Below are positions 8,363 through 16,183 of a stretch of 64,000 bases of DNA, piece after piece. Location: NCBI RefSeq assembly GCF_022009635.1, contig NZ_CP091716.1, positions 124,001-188,000 of the forward strand, read 5' to 3'. The DNA comes from Variovorax paradoxus. GTDB lineage: Bacteria > Pseudomonadota > Gammaproteobacteria > Burkholderiales > Burkholderiaceae_C. Position 1 is the stretch's first letter. Each line of letters opens with the position of its first letter. Both the position numbers and the translations under genes were made by a program. The notes beneath the pieces are model-generated. The model was not told the DNA's origin and did not search any database. It saw only the letters and a program-made list of their open reading frames with translations.

Positions 8363-9627
8363 TGCGTGACGGCCTCGGGCGCCGTGAACTTCGCCGCGGC
8401 CACGCTCTTGAGCAGCGCCTCGCGCTGGTTCCTGTTGATGCCGCGGATGCTTTCGGCGACCCACTTGGTGCGGTCGGCGTCGATGTGGCCGTCGCGCCGC
8501 CATTGCTCGAGCACGGCCTGCGGCTTGTGCAGCATGGCCGCGAGCCACACGGCCTGCGCCGGCTCCAGCGTGCGCGCGCTGCGCTTGAAGTAGCGCCGCG
8601 CCGCCGCCTCGGCGCCGCAGATGCTGCCGCCCCACGGTGCGTTGTCGAGGTACAGCTGCAGGATGCGGGCCTTGCCCAGCGTCTGCTCCATCTCGACCGC
8701 GTAGAGCATCTCGCGCAGCTTGCGTTCGGCGGTGCGGTCGCTGCCCGTCACCAGCAGCTTGGCCAACTGCTGCGTGAGCGTGCTGCCGCCGCGCTTGGTC
8801 TGGCCCGGCTTCTGGTTGTTGTCGATCGACGCGAGGATCTCGGTCAGGTCGTAGCCGGCATGGGTGAAGAAGCGCTGGTCCTCGGCCGCGACCACCGCGC
8901 GCGCCAGCCAGCTGTCGTTGGTCAGCCTGGCCGACGGGCCGCAGCTGGTGCGGGCATTGAGCATGGCCTCGGTGCCCAGCCCCTCGACCGTGAACTGGCT
9001 GATGGTCGGCTGCACCGAGAAGGTGGCGTCGGGCAGCAGCAGCTGGCCGTGCAGCGCCAGGGTGCCGCCGATGCGCGCGCTGCGCAGCTCGGGCAGGGTG
9101 GGCACCAGCACCGCGTACCAGCGGGCGATGGGCGCATCTTCCACGTTGGCGCTGAGCTGCAGGCTCTTGGGCGTGAGCTTGCCCTCCCAGTGGCCGTGGA
9201 GCCGGGTCGTGTCGGTGCTCTCGGGCGTGGCCTCGAAGGTGCCGTTGAGCGTGTTGCCATCGCGCTTGACGGTGGCCACCAGCCGCTCGACCTTGATCGG
9301 CTGCGTGCCGAGCGCCGGCACCTCGGCACTGCAGGGGGCGCATTGCATTTCGAGCAGTTCGCCGGTCGGCTTCCAGGCGAAGCGCACGGCGCCGGCGCGG
9401 GTGTCGAACGAGCGCCCGTCCAGGTACGGTGCGAACCACGGCGAGGTGGCCACGCGCAATGCGGTGGGCACGCCGATCTCGAAATTCAGCGGGCCCGCCT
9501 TCACCGTGGTGCTCCATTCGCCGGCAGCCGGCGCGAGCGCCAGCTTGACTATCAAAAAGATAGCAATACACGCCGTGATGACAAGGGCCATCAGGCTGAA
9601 AAGCACAATACGCAGGGTCTTCTTCAC
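8359..9627 (-). CDS. GT51 peptidoglycan glycosyltransferase with novel N-terminal domain
   Basis: 422 residues. An N-terminal membrane anchor (about 5-32) is followed by ~200 residues of a domain I do not recognise, then a GT51 transglycosylase domain from about 230: catalytic E249 in AAEDQRFFTHAGYD, GGSTLTQQLAKLL, and ERKLREMLYAVEMEQ. No transpeptidase domain follows, so it resembles MtgA in polymerising lipid II only, but is much longer. The GTG start lies 11 bases after the EpsI-like gene, with a weak ribosome site. Being inside the exosortase operon ties it to the VIT/PEP-CTERM system. Confidence 0.85.
   Translation of the reverse strand: MKKTLRIVLFSLMALVITACIAIFLIVKLALAPAAGEWSTTVKAGPLNFEIGVPTALRVATSPWFAPYLDGRSFDTRAGAVRFAWKPTGELLEMQCAPCSAEVPALGTQPIKVERLVATVKRDGNTLNGTFEATPESTDTTRLHGHWEGKLTPKSLQLSANVEDAPIARWYAVLVPTLPELRSARIGGTLALHGQLLLPDATFSVQPTISQFTVEGLGTEAMLNARTSCGPSARLTNDSWLARAVVAAEDQRFFTHAGYDLTEILASIDNNQKPGQTKRGGSTLTQQLAKLLVTGSDRTAERKLREMLYAVEMEQTLGKARILQLYLDNAPWGGSICGAEAAARRYFKRSARTLEPAQAVWLAAMLHKPQAVLEQWRRDGHIDADRTKWVAESIRGINRNQREALLKSVAAAKFTAPEAVTQ
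9548..9564. repeat. Comamonadaceae-type short inverted repeat inside a gene
   Basis: CTATC-AAAAA-GATAG core, the same layout as the intergenic copy at 40419-40435 (GCTATC-AAATA-GATAGC). It falls within the codons of the GT51 gene's membrane helix (IAIFLIVK). Confidence 0.5.
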
Positions 9628-9638
9628 AGGCTCGTTTC

Positions 9639-10208
9639 TCAGATCGGTCTCGCCACGGTGACAGCTTGCCACGGTCCATGCGATTGGCCGCTGGCAGCTG
9701 CCCAGTACCAGCTTGAAGTGTCTGTGAAAGCCGTGCCCCGGGCGTCGACGATGCGCTCGCAAACACGGATTTTTTGCGCGCCGTGCCGTTGCGCAACAAA
9801 ACAGCGCCACAAACGTTCCTGCGCGTCGCGTTCCAGCCGGGCCTGCTCGATGCGATAGCCCAGCGCGCGGTAGCAGTCGGCCGCCGGGTGCAGCATGCGG
9901 GTGGGCTGCTTCACCTCGCGCATCACCAGGGTCTGCGTGCCGTCGGTCATGCGGCCGATGGCACCCGGAAAGTTGTCGGCAAAGCGCTGCTCCACGTCGC
10001 TCAGTGCCAGTGGCCGCAGCGGCAGGCCGTCCCACTGGCTGGGCCATTCGTGCGACACGGCCACGGCCGGCGGCTCGGTGGGCGCACGCAGCGCCACGCC
10101 GGCCGACCACAGCATGCACAGCAGCATCGCCAGCGCGAAGGCCGACTTGTGGCCGATGCGGTTGATGAAATGGTTGGCGAGCCAGCGCTCAAAGAACGGT
10201 GTCGACAC
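9639..10208 (-). CDS. EpsI-like exosortase-associated protein
   Basis: 189 residues: one N-terminal membrane helix (about 21-41), then a periplasmic domain. MLHPAADCYRALGY (H107, C112) resembles the HxP...Cy...G motif of EpsI/DUF3485 proteins, which accompany exosortases either fused or as separate genes. It begins with GTG, supported by a strong AAGGAGG eight bases upstream, and overlaps the exosortase gene by 20 bases. The expected role is an accessory of the exosortase; the biochemical function of EpsI proteins is not established. Assignment rests on the motif and the neighbour. Confidence 0.75.
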   Translation of the reverse strand: MSTPFFERWLANHFINRIGHKSAFALAMLLCMLWSAGVALRAPTEPPAVAVSHEWPSQWDGLPLRPLALSDVEQRFADNFPGAIGRMTDGTQTLVMREVKQPTRMLHPAADCYRALGYRIEQARLERDAQERLWRCFVAQRHGAQKIRVCERIVDARGTAFTDTSSWYWAAASGQSHGPWQAVTVARPI

Positions 10209-11118
10209 GGCGGCCTCCTTGGGCGGTGATCAGGCCCGGAATGGGTTGTTCGGCGAGTCCGGGCACATGGCGCTCCGGCACCATGAGACGGGCGATGGCG
10301 CCGCACACGACGGCAAGCACCACCAGGCCCAGCGTGTTGTGCGCCCAGGGTGCCAGCGGATGGCCGGCGCCTTCGAAGGCAATCAGCAGGCTGTTGCGCA
10401 CGATGTTCCCGGCCAGCACCAGCAGGCCGACCATCGGCAGGCGGCGCAGGAAAGTCTGGTCGCCGCGGCGTGCCCACAGCGCCACCGCGCAGGCCGTGAA
10501 ATAGCCGAGCCAGACCATCTGCACGCCGGAGCAGGGCGCATCGACGATCACGAGGCGGCCGTCGACCATCAGGCTGGCGCCTTCACGCATCACCTCGAAG
10601 CCTGGCGCGAGCAGCCACCGGCTGGCCTCCGCCGTGACCACGCGCAGCGGATAGCCCGCATAGAACTGGAGCGACGACAGCAGCGGCAACGCCAGCACCG
10701 CGAGCCCCGCCAGCGGCAGCCTGCCCACGTTGCGCGGCAGGAAAGCCAGCAGTCCGCAGGCCAGCGCCAGCACGGCCACCAGCCCGGCCGCCAGCGGCGG
10801 CAGCGCGGGCAGGCCGCCGAGCCCTGTGCGCAGCAAGGTCGCGAGCACCGTGCCCGCGCCCGCCAGCGCGAGCCAGCCCAGCCGCGGCGAGGCGCGCAGT
10901 TCACGCCGGCGGTTCCAGGTCAACGCGGCCAGCGCGACCAGTGCCAGCAAGCCCAGCGGATCGTCGGAGCCGTCGCGCATGCGCTGGACCATCCAGGCCC
11001 AGGTCGGCATCAGCGCCAGGAATTGCAGGCCGAGCCAGCCTGCGGCCGGCGCGCGGTCGATGAAGATGCCCCAGTCGACGATGCGCGGGTGACGATGGGC
11101 AAGTGCTGCCAGAGACAT
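10189..11118 (-). CDS. exosortase/archaeosortase family protein
   Basis: 309 residues with about eight to nine membrane helices. The three family active-site residues are present: Cys196 in DAPCSGVQM, Arg241 in GNIVRNSLL and His260 in PWAHNTLG. Exosortases are inner-membrane cysteine transpeptidases/proteases that recognise the PEP-CTERM tail of exported proteins. The gene starts 20 bases after the VIT/vWA gene, which carries such a tail, and overlaps the EpsI-like gene. No other PEP-CTERM protein or exopolysaccharide cluster is in the window, suggesting a dedicated single-substrate exosortase. Confidence 0.92.
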   Translation of the reverse strand: MSLAALAHRHPRIVDWGIFIDRAPAAGWLGLQFLALMPTWAWMVQRMRDGSDDPLGLLALVALAALTWNRRRELRASPRLGWLALAGAGTVLATLLRTGLGGLPALPPLAAGLVAVLALACGLLAFLPRNVGRLPLAGLAVLALPLLSSLQFYAGYPLRVVTAEASRWLLAPGFEVMREGASLMVDGRLVIVDAPCSGVQMVWLGYFTACAVALWARRGDQTFLRRLPMVGLLVLAGNIVRNSLLIAFEGAGHPLAPWAHNTLGLVVLAVVCGAIARLMVPERHVPGLAEQPIPGLITAQGGRRVDTVL

Positions 11119-11137
11119 TCTTTTCTTTCTCGGTGGT

Positions 11138-13198
11138 TCAGGCAGTGAAGCGGCGCGCGTCGTTGCGGCGGGCCCGGCGGCGCAGCATGGCGAGCATCGA
11201 CAGCACGACGGCGATGGCGCCCAGCGTTTCGGGTTCGGGCGTGCTCGGCACTTCGGCGCCGAGCGCCAGCTCGCTCACGCCTTGCGGAAGAGGCAAGGGC
11301 TGGTTCACGTCCACGCTGTTCTGCGGCGCCAGGTTGCGCACCACCTTGTCGACGGCGATGAAGCTCGTGTACTGGGTGAGCAGGCTGTATTTCAGGCCCA
11401 GTTCGGTGATGCGTTCCTTGAAGGCGGTGCCGCCTTCCAGCGTTTCCTGGTCGCTCAGGCTCTGGATGCGGTGACGCGCCCAGAGCGTGCGCAGTGCCGC
11501 CGTGTCCTGGCGGGTGCGGTCGTCGATGCGCACTTCCTGGCGATAGGGGCCGTTGGCGCCCAGGCCTTCGATGATCACGCGGCCTTTTGCTTCACCGCGC
11601 CACTTGCCGAACACGATCACCGGGCGTTCGCCGAGCACGTCGGGCAGGGCCTGCGGCTCCACGTCGTACACGTCGAGCCCGCCGAAAGTGGCCTTCACGT
11701 TCGTGAGCACCGGCGACTCGACCATGCGGCGAAAACGCGCGGCCTGCTCAGGCGCCTGGATCGGGTCGGTGATGATGAAGGGCTCGCCCATGCCGGCGCG
11801 CGCAATGCCTTCCATCAGGCTGCGGTTCACCGACGAGCCGATACCGAAGGCGAACACGTTGGCCTTCGACAGGTTCTTGCGCACCAGCTCGAAGGCTTCG
11901 CGCTCGACCGTCACGTAGCCGTCGGTGACGACCACCACGGTGCGCGACACCTTGTCCTCCTTCGGCTCGGCATACACGCGCTTGAGCGCGGGAATCAGCT
12001 CGGTGCTGCCGCTGCCGCTGTAGTTCTGGATGGTGGCCAGCGCCTGTTCGATGTTGGCGCGCGTGGCCGGCACCGACTTGGGCGAGAGCATCTTGTTGCT
12101 GCCCGAGAACAGCAGCACGTTGAAGGTGTCGCTCGGACGCAGGCCGCCGATCAGGCGCTCGAGCACCGTCTTCGCGGTGTCGAGCGGAAAGCCGTGCATC
12201 GAGCCCGAGATGTCGACCACGAAGATGTAGTCGCGCGGCGAGATGGCGCTGGCGGCCACGGCCTTGGGCGGCTCGACCATCGCGAGGAAGAAGTTCTCCG
12301 CGTTCTCGCCCTGGCCCTTGTAGAGCATCAGGCCCGATTCGATCTTTTCGCCGGCCAAGCGGTAATCGAGCACGAAGTCGCGGTTGTCCGCGGGGCGGCC
12401 GTCAGCCGTGAGCACGATGTCGGCGTGCTGGTCTTCGTCGCTCTTCTTCACGTCGATAGCGTGCGTGGTCGAACGGATTTCCTTCAGGCCCATCGGCGTG
12501 TCGATGCTGGCCCTGAGCTTGAAGCTGGTGCCGCTCGCCGCGCCTTCCGCGAGCGTGGGCTGCGCCACCCACTTGGCCTGCGCGTTGGACGACTGCGGGC
12601 TGTTGTAGCGCGGGCCCACCACCGTGGGGAACACGAACTCGTAGTTGCCCGACTGCGGCACCAGCAGCTCGGTGTAGCGCAGCTCCACCTTCACGTCATC
12701 GCCCGGCAGGATATTGGCGACGTTCATCTGGAACACGTTGGGCAGGTGCTGCTCGAGCAGCGCGGCGGTCTTGCCTTCTTTCTTGGCCGTGTCGTATTCG
12801 ATCTGCGCCTGTTGCTTCTCCCGGATCTGCGCGGTGATGAGCCGGTCGGCCAGCCGCACGTTGAGGCCGCTCACGGCCGCCTTGGTCGAGCCCGGGAAAA
12901 CATACTTGGCCTCGATGGCGCGCCGGCCTTCGTTGCGATAGGTCTGCGTGACCGTCACGTCGGCGATCACGCCCGAGATCTTCACGGCCACCTCGGTGCC
13001 CTTCAGGGGCAGGCGGTCGACCGAGGGGTCGTCGCTCTTGACGAAGAAATACGGGCTTTCCGTCTTCAGGCGCGGGCCGGCGGGCGCTTCCTGCGCATGC
13101 AGCGGGCGCACGCCCAATGCGACGAAGCCCGCGGTCGCCAGGCTCACGGTGGCGAGCCAGAGCCAGCGGCCGGGGCGTGGAGTGGAGGGGGCATTCAT
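11138..13198 (-). CDS. VIT and von Willebrand A domain surface protein with PEP-CTERM tail
   Basis: 686 residues. A signal peptide (about 1-40) leads to a VIT domain (about 55-180, with VTVTQTYRNEG and YVFPGSTKAAVSGL), then a vWA domain (about 320-500) with a complete metal-ion site DISGS at 329-333 and VTDG. The last 37 residues form a sorting signal: TPEPET at 653-658, a hydrophobic helix and an RRRARR cluster. It is therefore an exported adhesion-type protein processed by the adjacent exosortase. The layout parallels the proteobacterial sortase target proteins (VIT + vWA + LPXTG), here with a PEP-CTERM tail. Start at ATG 13198, preceded by AAGGA. Confidence 0.93.
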   Translation of the reverse strand: MNAPSTPRPGRWLWLATVSLATAGFVALGVRPLHAQEAPAGPRLKTESPYFFVKSDDPSVDRLPLKGTEVAVKISGVIADVTVTQTYRNEGRRAIEAKYVFPGSTKAAVSGLNVRLADRLITAQIREKQQAQIEYDTAKKEGKTAALLEQHLPNVFQMNVANILPGDDVKVELRYTELLVPQSGNYEFVFPTVVGPRYNSPQSSNAQAKWVAQPTLAEGAASGTSFKLRASIDTPMGLKEIRSTTHAIDVKKSDEDQHADIVLTADGRPADNRDFVLDYRLAGEKIESGLMLYKGQGENAENFFLAMVEPPKAVAASAISPRDYIFVVDISGSMHGFPLDTAKTVLERLIGGLRPSDTFNVLLFSGSNKMLSPKSVPATRANIEQALATIQNYSGSGSTELIPALKRVYAEPKEDKVSRTVVVVTDGYVTVEREAFELVRKNLSKANVFAFGIGSSVNRSLMEGIARAGMGEPFIITDPIQAPEQAARFRRMVESPVLTNVKATFGGLDVYDVEPQALPDVLGERPVIVFGKWRGEAKGRVIIEGLGANGPYRQEVRIDDRTRQDTAALRTLWARHRIQSLSDQETLEGGTAFKERITELGLKYSLLTQYTSFIAVDKVVRNLAPQNSVDVNQPLPLPQGVSELALGAEVPSTPEPETLGAIAVVLSMLAMLRRRARRNDARRFTA

Positions 13199-13410
13199 GG
13201 CGGTGTCCTTGTCCGTGCGAACTTGCACGGACATGAATGTCGGCACCGCGCGAGAAGCCAGTTGGAAGGCTCCTTGAAGTCGAACGAGGCGCTTTCCCGC
13301 TGTGTGAAGTCTGTGTGAAGTGAGGCGCGCAGGGTGCTTCACACAAGCTTCGGGTCGCGCGAAGAGCATCGCCGCTTCACCGATACCGATGCAGACGAGG
13401 AGAGAAAAAC
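13199..13410. promoter_or_regulatory. divergent promoter region of the VIT-exosortase and creD operons
   Basis: A 212-base gap that must hold both start points. It contains several GTGAA/TTCAC pentamers, including the exact double tag described separately and a half-matching TTCAC-ACAAGC-TTCGG at 13338-13353 on the plus strand. AGGAG at 13400-13404 serves creD. No convincing -10/-35 pair could be chosen by eye. Confidence 0.7.
13304..13319 (-). promoter_or_regulatory. CreB-binding cre-tag
   Basis: Minus strand reads TTCAC-ACAGAC-TTCAC, an exact match to the TTCAC-N6-TTCAC direct repeat bound by CreB in E. coli and relatives. It lies 106 bases before the VIT gene and 92 before creD, whose E. 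coli counterpart is the classical CreB target. creB and creC are in this window. Confidence 0.8.
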
Positions 13411-14874
13411 ATGCTTCAGTTGTTGAAGGCCTTGCAGAGTTCGATGCTGGTCAAGGTGGCCGGCCTGTTCTTCCTGCTGTTGCTGCTGTGCATTCCGCTG
13501 GCGGAAATCGATTCGATCAACCGCGAGCGCGGCGAGAGCCAGCGCGAAGCGGCCCGCGAACTCGCCGCCACCTATGCCGGCCGCCAGACAGTGGTCGGCC
13601 CGCTGCTGCTGGTGCCGTATGTCGAGCGATGGATGGAACCGCTGCGCAACGCGCAGGGCAAGGTGATCGGCCAGGAGCCGCGCAGCAAGGAAATGGCTCA
13701 TGTGGTGTTTCCGGACAAGCTGCACATCGAAGGCACGATGGCGCCGCAGGAGCGCTACCGCGGCATCTTCAGGATTCCGTTCTACACACTGAACGCCACG
13801 CTCGGCGGCGGCTTCGCCGCTTTCGACCCGAAGGCCGTGTCGCACAGCGAGACCGATTCGAAGATCGAGTTCAAGGCGCCCTTCATCGCTTTCAACGTGA
13901 GCGACCTGCGCGGCCTCGACGGCTCGCCCGCGATGGTGATGGGCGGCGAGGCGCTTCGCTTCAGGCAGCGCGTGCCCGGCCTGGCCGACGACGCATGGTT
14001 CGCCGACGGCATCCACGCGCCCGTCACCGGCGCCGCGCTCGCCGCATGGCAGGCCGGCACGCCGGTCGCCTTCGAAATGAAGATCGGCCTCGTCGGGCAG
14101 GACACGCTGGCCATCGCTCCCATTGCCGAGGAAACCACCGCGCACCTCACTTCGCCCTGGGCGCATCCGAGCTTCGGCGGCCGCTTCCTCGCGGCGGAGC
14201 GCAGCGTGACGCCGCAAGGCTTCGATGCGCACTGGCGCGTGTCGTCGCTCGTCACGTCGGCGCGCGAGCAGGTGCGTTCCGGTCTTTCGGGCCGTGGCGG
14301 CCCCGCCGACGGCGACACGGCCGATGTGGTCAGCGCGAACGCCACGACCGCCAACGCGCCGCGCCGCAACATGGGTCCGCTGCAGACCTTCGACGTGTCG
14401 CTCGCGCAGCCGATCAACGTCTATTCGATGAGCACGCGCGCGGGCAAGTACGGCGCGCTCTTCATCGGCCTGGTGCTGATGGCCGCCTTCATGTTCGAGC
14501 TGTTCCGAAAGCTGCGGCTGCATCCGATCCAGTACGGGCTGGTGGGCCTGTCGATCGCGCTGTTCTTCCTGCTGCTGCTCGCGCTGTCCGAGAAGTTCGC
14601 GTTCTGGATGGCCTACGCCGGTGCCGCGACGGCCAGCGTGGTGCTGCTGGCCGTGTATTTCAGCGCGGTGCTGGAAGGCTGGCGGCGCGGGCTGTCGTTC
14701 GGTGCCTTCGTGGCGCTGCTGTATGGCGCGCTCTATGGTCTGCTCGCATCGGAAAGCAATGCGCTGCTGCTGGGCGCGTTGCTGATCTTCGGCATGCTGG
14801 CCGTGCTGATGCTCGTCACGCGCAAGGTCGACTGGTATGCGCTTTCGCGCCGTACGGACAACGCGCCGGCATGA
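13411..14874 (+). CDS. creD: inner-membrane protein CreD
   Basis: 487 residues. One N-terminal membrane helix (about 17-32), a large periplasmic domain with YVERW, FRIPFYTLNATLGG and WAHPSFGGRFLP-like segments, and five or six C-terminal helices (from about 350), the CreD layout; a little longer than E. coli CreD (about 450). CreD is an envelope-integrity protein of unknown mechanism, induced by CreBC and, in Aeromonas, Stenotrophomonas and Pseudomonas, connected with beta-lactam response. Its stop overlaps the next gene by ATGA. A cre-tag lies upstream. Identification firm. Confidence 0.93.
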   Translation: MLQLLKALQSSMLVKVAGLFFLLLLLCIPLAEIDSINRERGESQREAARELAATYAGRQTVVGPLLLVPYVERWMEPLRNAQGKVIGQEPRSKEMAHVVFPDKLHIEGTMAPQERYRGIFRIPFYTLNATLGGGFAAFDPKAVSHSETDSKIEFKAPFIAFNVSDLRGLDGSPAMVMGGEALRFRQRVPGLADDAWFADGIHAPVTGAALAAWQAGTPVAFEMKIGLVGQDTLAIAPIAEETTAHLTSPWAHPSFGGRFLAAERSVTPQGFDAHWRVSSLVTSAREQVRSGLSGRGGPADGDTADVVSANATTANAPRRNMGPLQTFDVSLAQPINVYSMSTRAGKYGALFIGLVLMAAFMFELFRKLRLHPIQYGLVGLSIALFFLLLLALSEKFAFWMAYAGAATASVVLLAVYFSAVLEGWRRGLSFGAFVALLYGALYGLLASESNALLLGALLIFGMLAVLMLVTRKVDWYALSRRTDNAPA

Positions 14875-16163
14875 AAGCCTTGCGGGTCGTCGCCGGAGCA
14901 CTGGGCTGGCTTGCCCTGGCCGCGCTGTGGTTCTGGGCGTGGCACCTGAAAGACCCGCATCTGCGTTTCATGCGCGAGTGGGAACTGAGCTTGCTGCTGG
15001 GAGTGCTCACAGCCGGCATCGCCGTCGCATGGCGATTCGCGCGCGGCAGGCTGCGTCCCGTGGCGCTGGGCCTGGCCTTCGCGGCCTTGCTCACGGCCCT
15101 GGGCAACGAAGCTGCGTCGCGCCAGCACCGGGCCGAAGTCGAAGCCGCGTCGGGCCCCGTGGCGCAGGCGCTCGGCGCGCGCTTCATCGTCGGTTATGAC
15201 GATGCGGCGCAGCTGCGCGACCGCGTCCGCAAGGGGCTGATCGGCGGCATTTTCGTGACCGGCCGTAATGTGAAAGGCCGCACCGCCGCCGAACTGCGCG
15301 ATGAAATCGCCGGCCTGCAGGCGCTGCGCCGCGAAGCCGGGCTGCCGCCGCTGGTGGTCGCGACCGACCAGGAGGGCGGCGCCGTCTCGCGGCTGTCACC
15401 ACTGGTCGAGCCGCAACCCGCATTGGCCACGCTGCTCGATGCGGACGTGTCCGACGAAGAACTCGCGCAACGCGCCCACGCCTACGGCGCACGACAAGGC
15501 AGGGCGCTCGCCGCTTTAGGCATCACGCTCAATTTCAGCCCGGTGGTCGACCTGCGCCCCGGCCGTGCGCCGGGCCGCTGGGACTTTCACACCCGCATCG
15601 ACGAACGCGCCATTTCGGCCGACCCGGCAGTCACCGCACAGGTAGCGCTCGCTTACGAGCTGGGCCTTGAATCGGCTGGCGTTCGCGGCACGCTCAAGCA
15701 CTTTCCGGGACTGGCCGGCGTGACCGAGGACACCCATCATTTCGCCGCCGTGCTGCACACGCCGGCGGCCCGGCTTGCAACACATGACTGGAAACCATTT
15801 CAAGAAGTGTCGAAACAATCTGACGCAGCGATCATGCTGGGCCATGTGATCCTTCCGGAACTCGACGCGGAACATCCGGTCTCTTTCTCGCGCAGAATCG
15901 TGCGGCAGGTGATTCGGGGCGAGTGGGGCTACCAGGGCCTGCTCGTCACAGACGACCTCACGATGGGCGCGGCCTACAACCGCGGTCTTTGCGACGCCAC
16001 CGTCCGCGCCCTCGGCGCCGGGGTGGATCTGCTGCTGATCGCCTACGACCACGACAAGTACTTCGACGCCATGCACTGCGCGCTGCAGGCCGCGCAGCGC
16101 GGCGCACCCGATCTCCTGTTGCCGGAACGCGACGACGCGCGGCGGCTCCAATCTTCTCGCTAG
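14871..16163 (+). CDS. membrane-anchored NagZ-like glycoside hydrolase family 3 protein
   Basis: 430 residues. Three predicted membrane helices (about 8-25, 38-55, 63-78) precede a GH3 domain with the beta-N-acetylhexosaminidase motifs: KHFPG (H277) followed by EDTHH, and the nucleophile region VTDDLTMGA (D361). Classical NagZ is a soluble cytoplasmic muropeptide hydrolase of about 340 residues; the anchor here is unusual and the domain may act on the periplasmic side. Translational coupling to creD and mrcA just downstream point to peptidoglycan turnover. Substrate is inferred from family. Confidence 0.85.
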   Translation: MKALRVVAGALGWLALAALWFWAWHLKDPHLRFMREWELSLLLGVLTAGIAVAWRFARGRLRPVALGLAFAALLTALGNEAASRQHRAEVEAASGPVAQALGARFIVGYDDAAQLRDRVRKGLIGGIFVTGRNVKGRTAAELRDEIAGLQALRREAGLPPLVVATDQEGGAVSRLSPLVEPQPALATLLDADVSDEELAQRAHAYGARQGRALAALGITLNFSPVVDLRPGRAPGRWDFHTRIDERAISADPAVTAQVALAYELGLESAGVRGTLKHFPGLAGVTEDTHHFAAVLHTPAARLATHDWKPFQEVSKQSDAAIMLGHVILPELDAEHPVSFSRRIVRQVIRGEWGYQGLLVTDDLTMGAAYNRGLCDATVRALGAGVDLLLIAYDHDKYFDAMHCALQAAQRGAPDLLLPERDDARRLQSSR

Positions 16164-16183
16164 CTAGCCAGTAATTCCTTTCT

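Noticed and set aside
10189..11118. A classical sortase for the VIT protein
   Set aside because: The enzyme is a multi-pass membrane protein with the exosortase Cys-Arg-His set, and the target's tail is PEP-type, not LPXTG.
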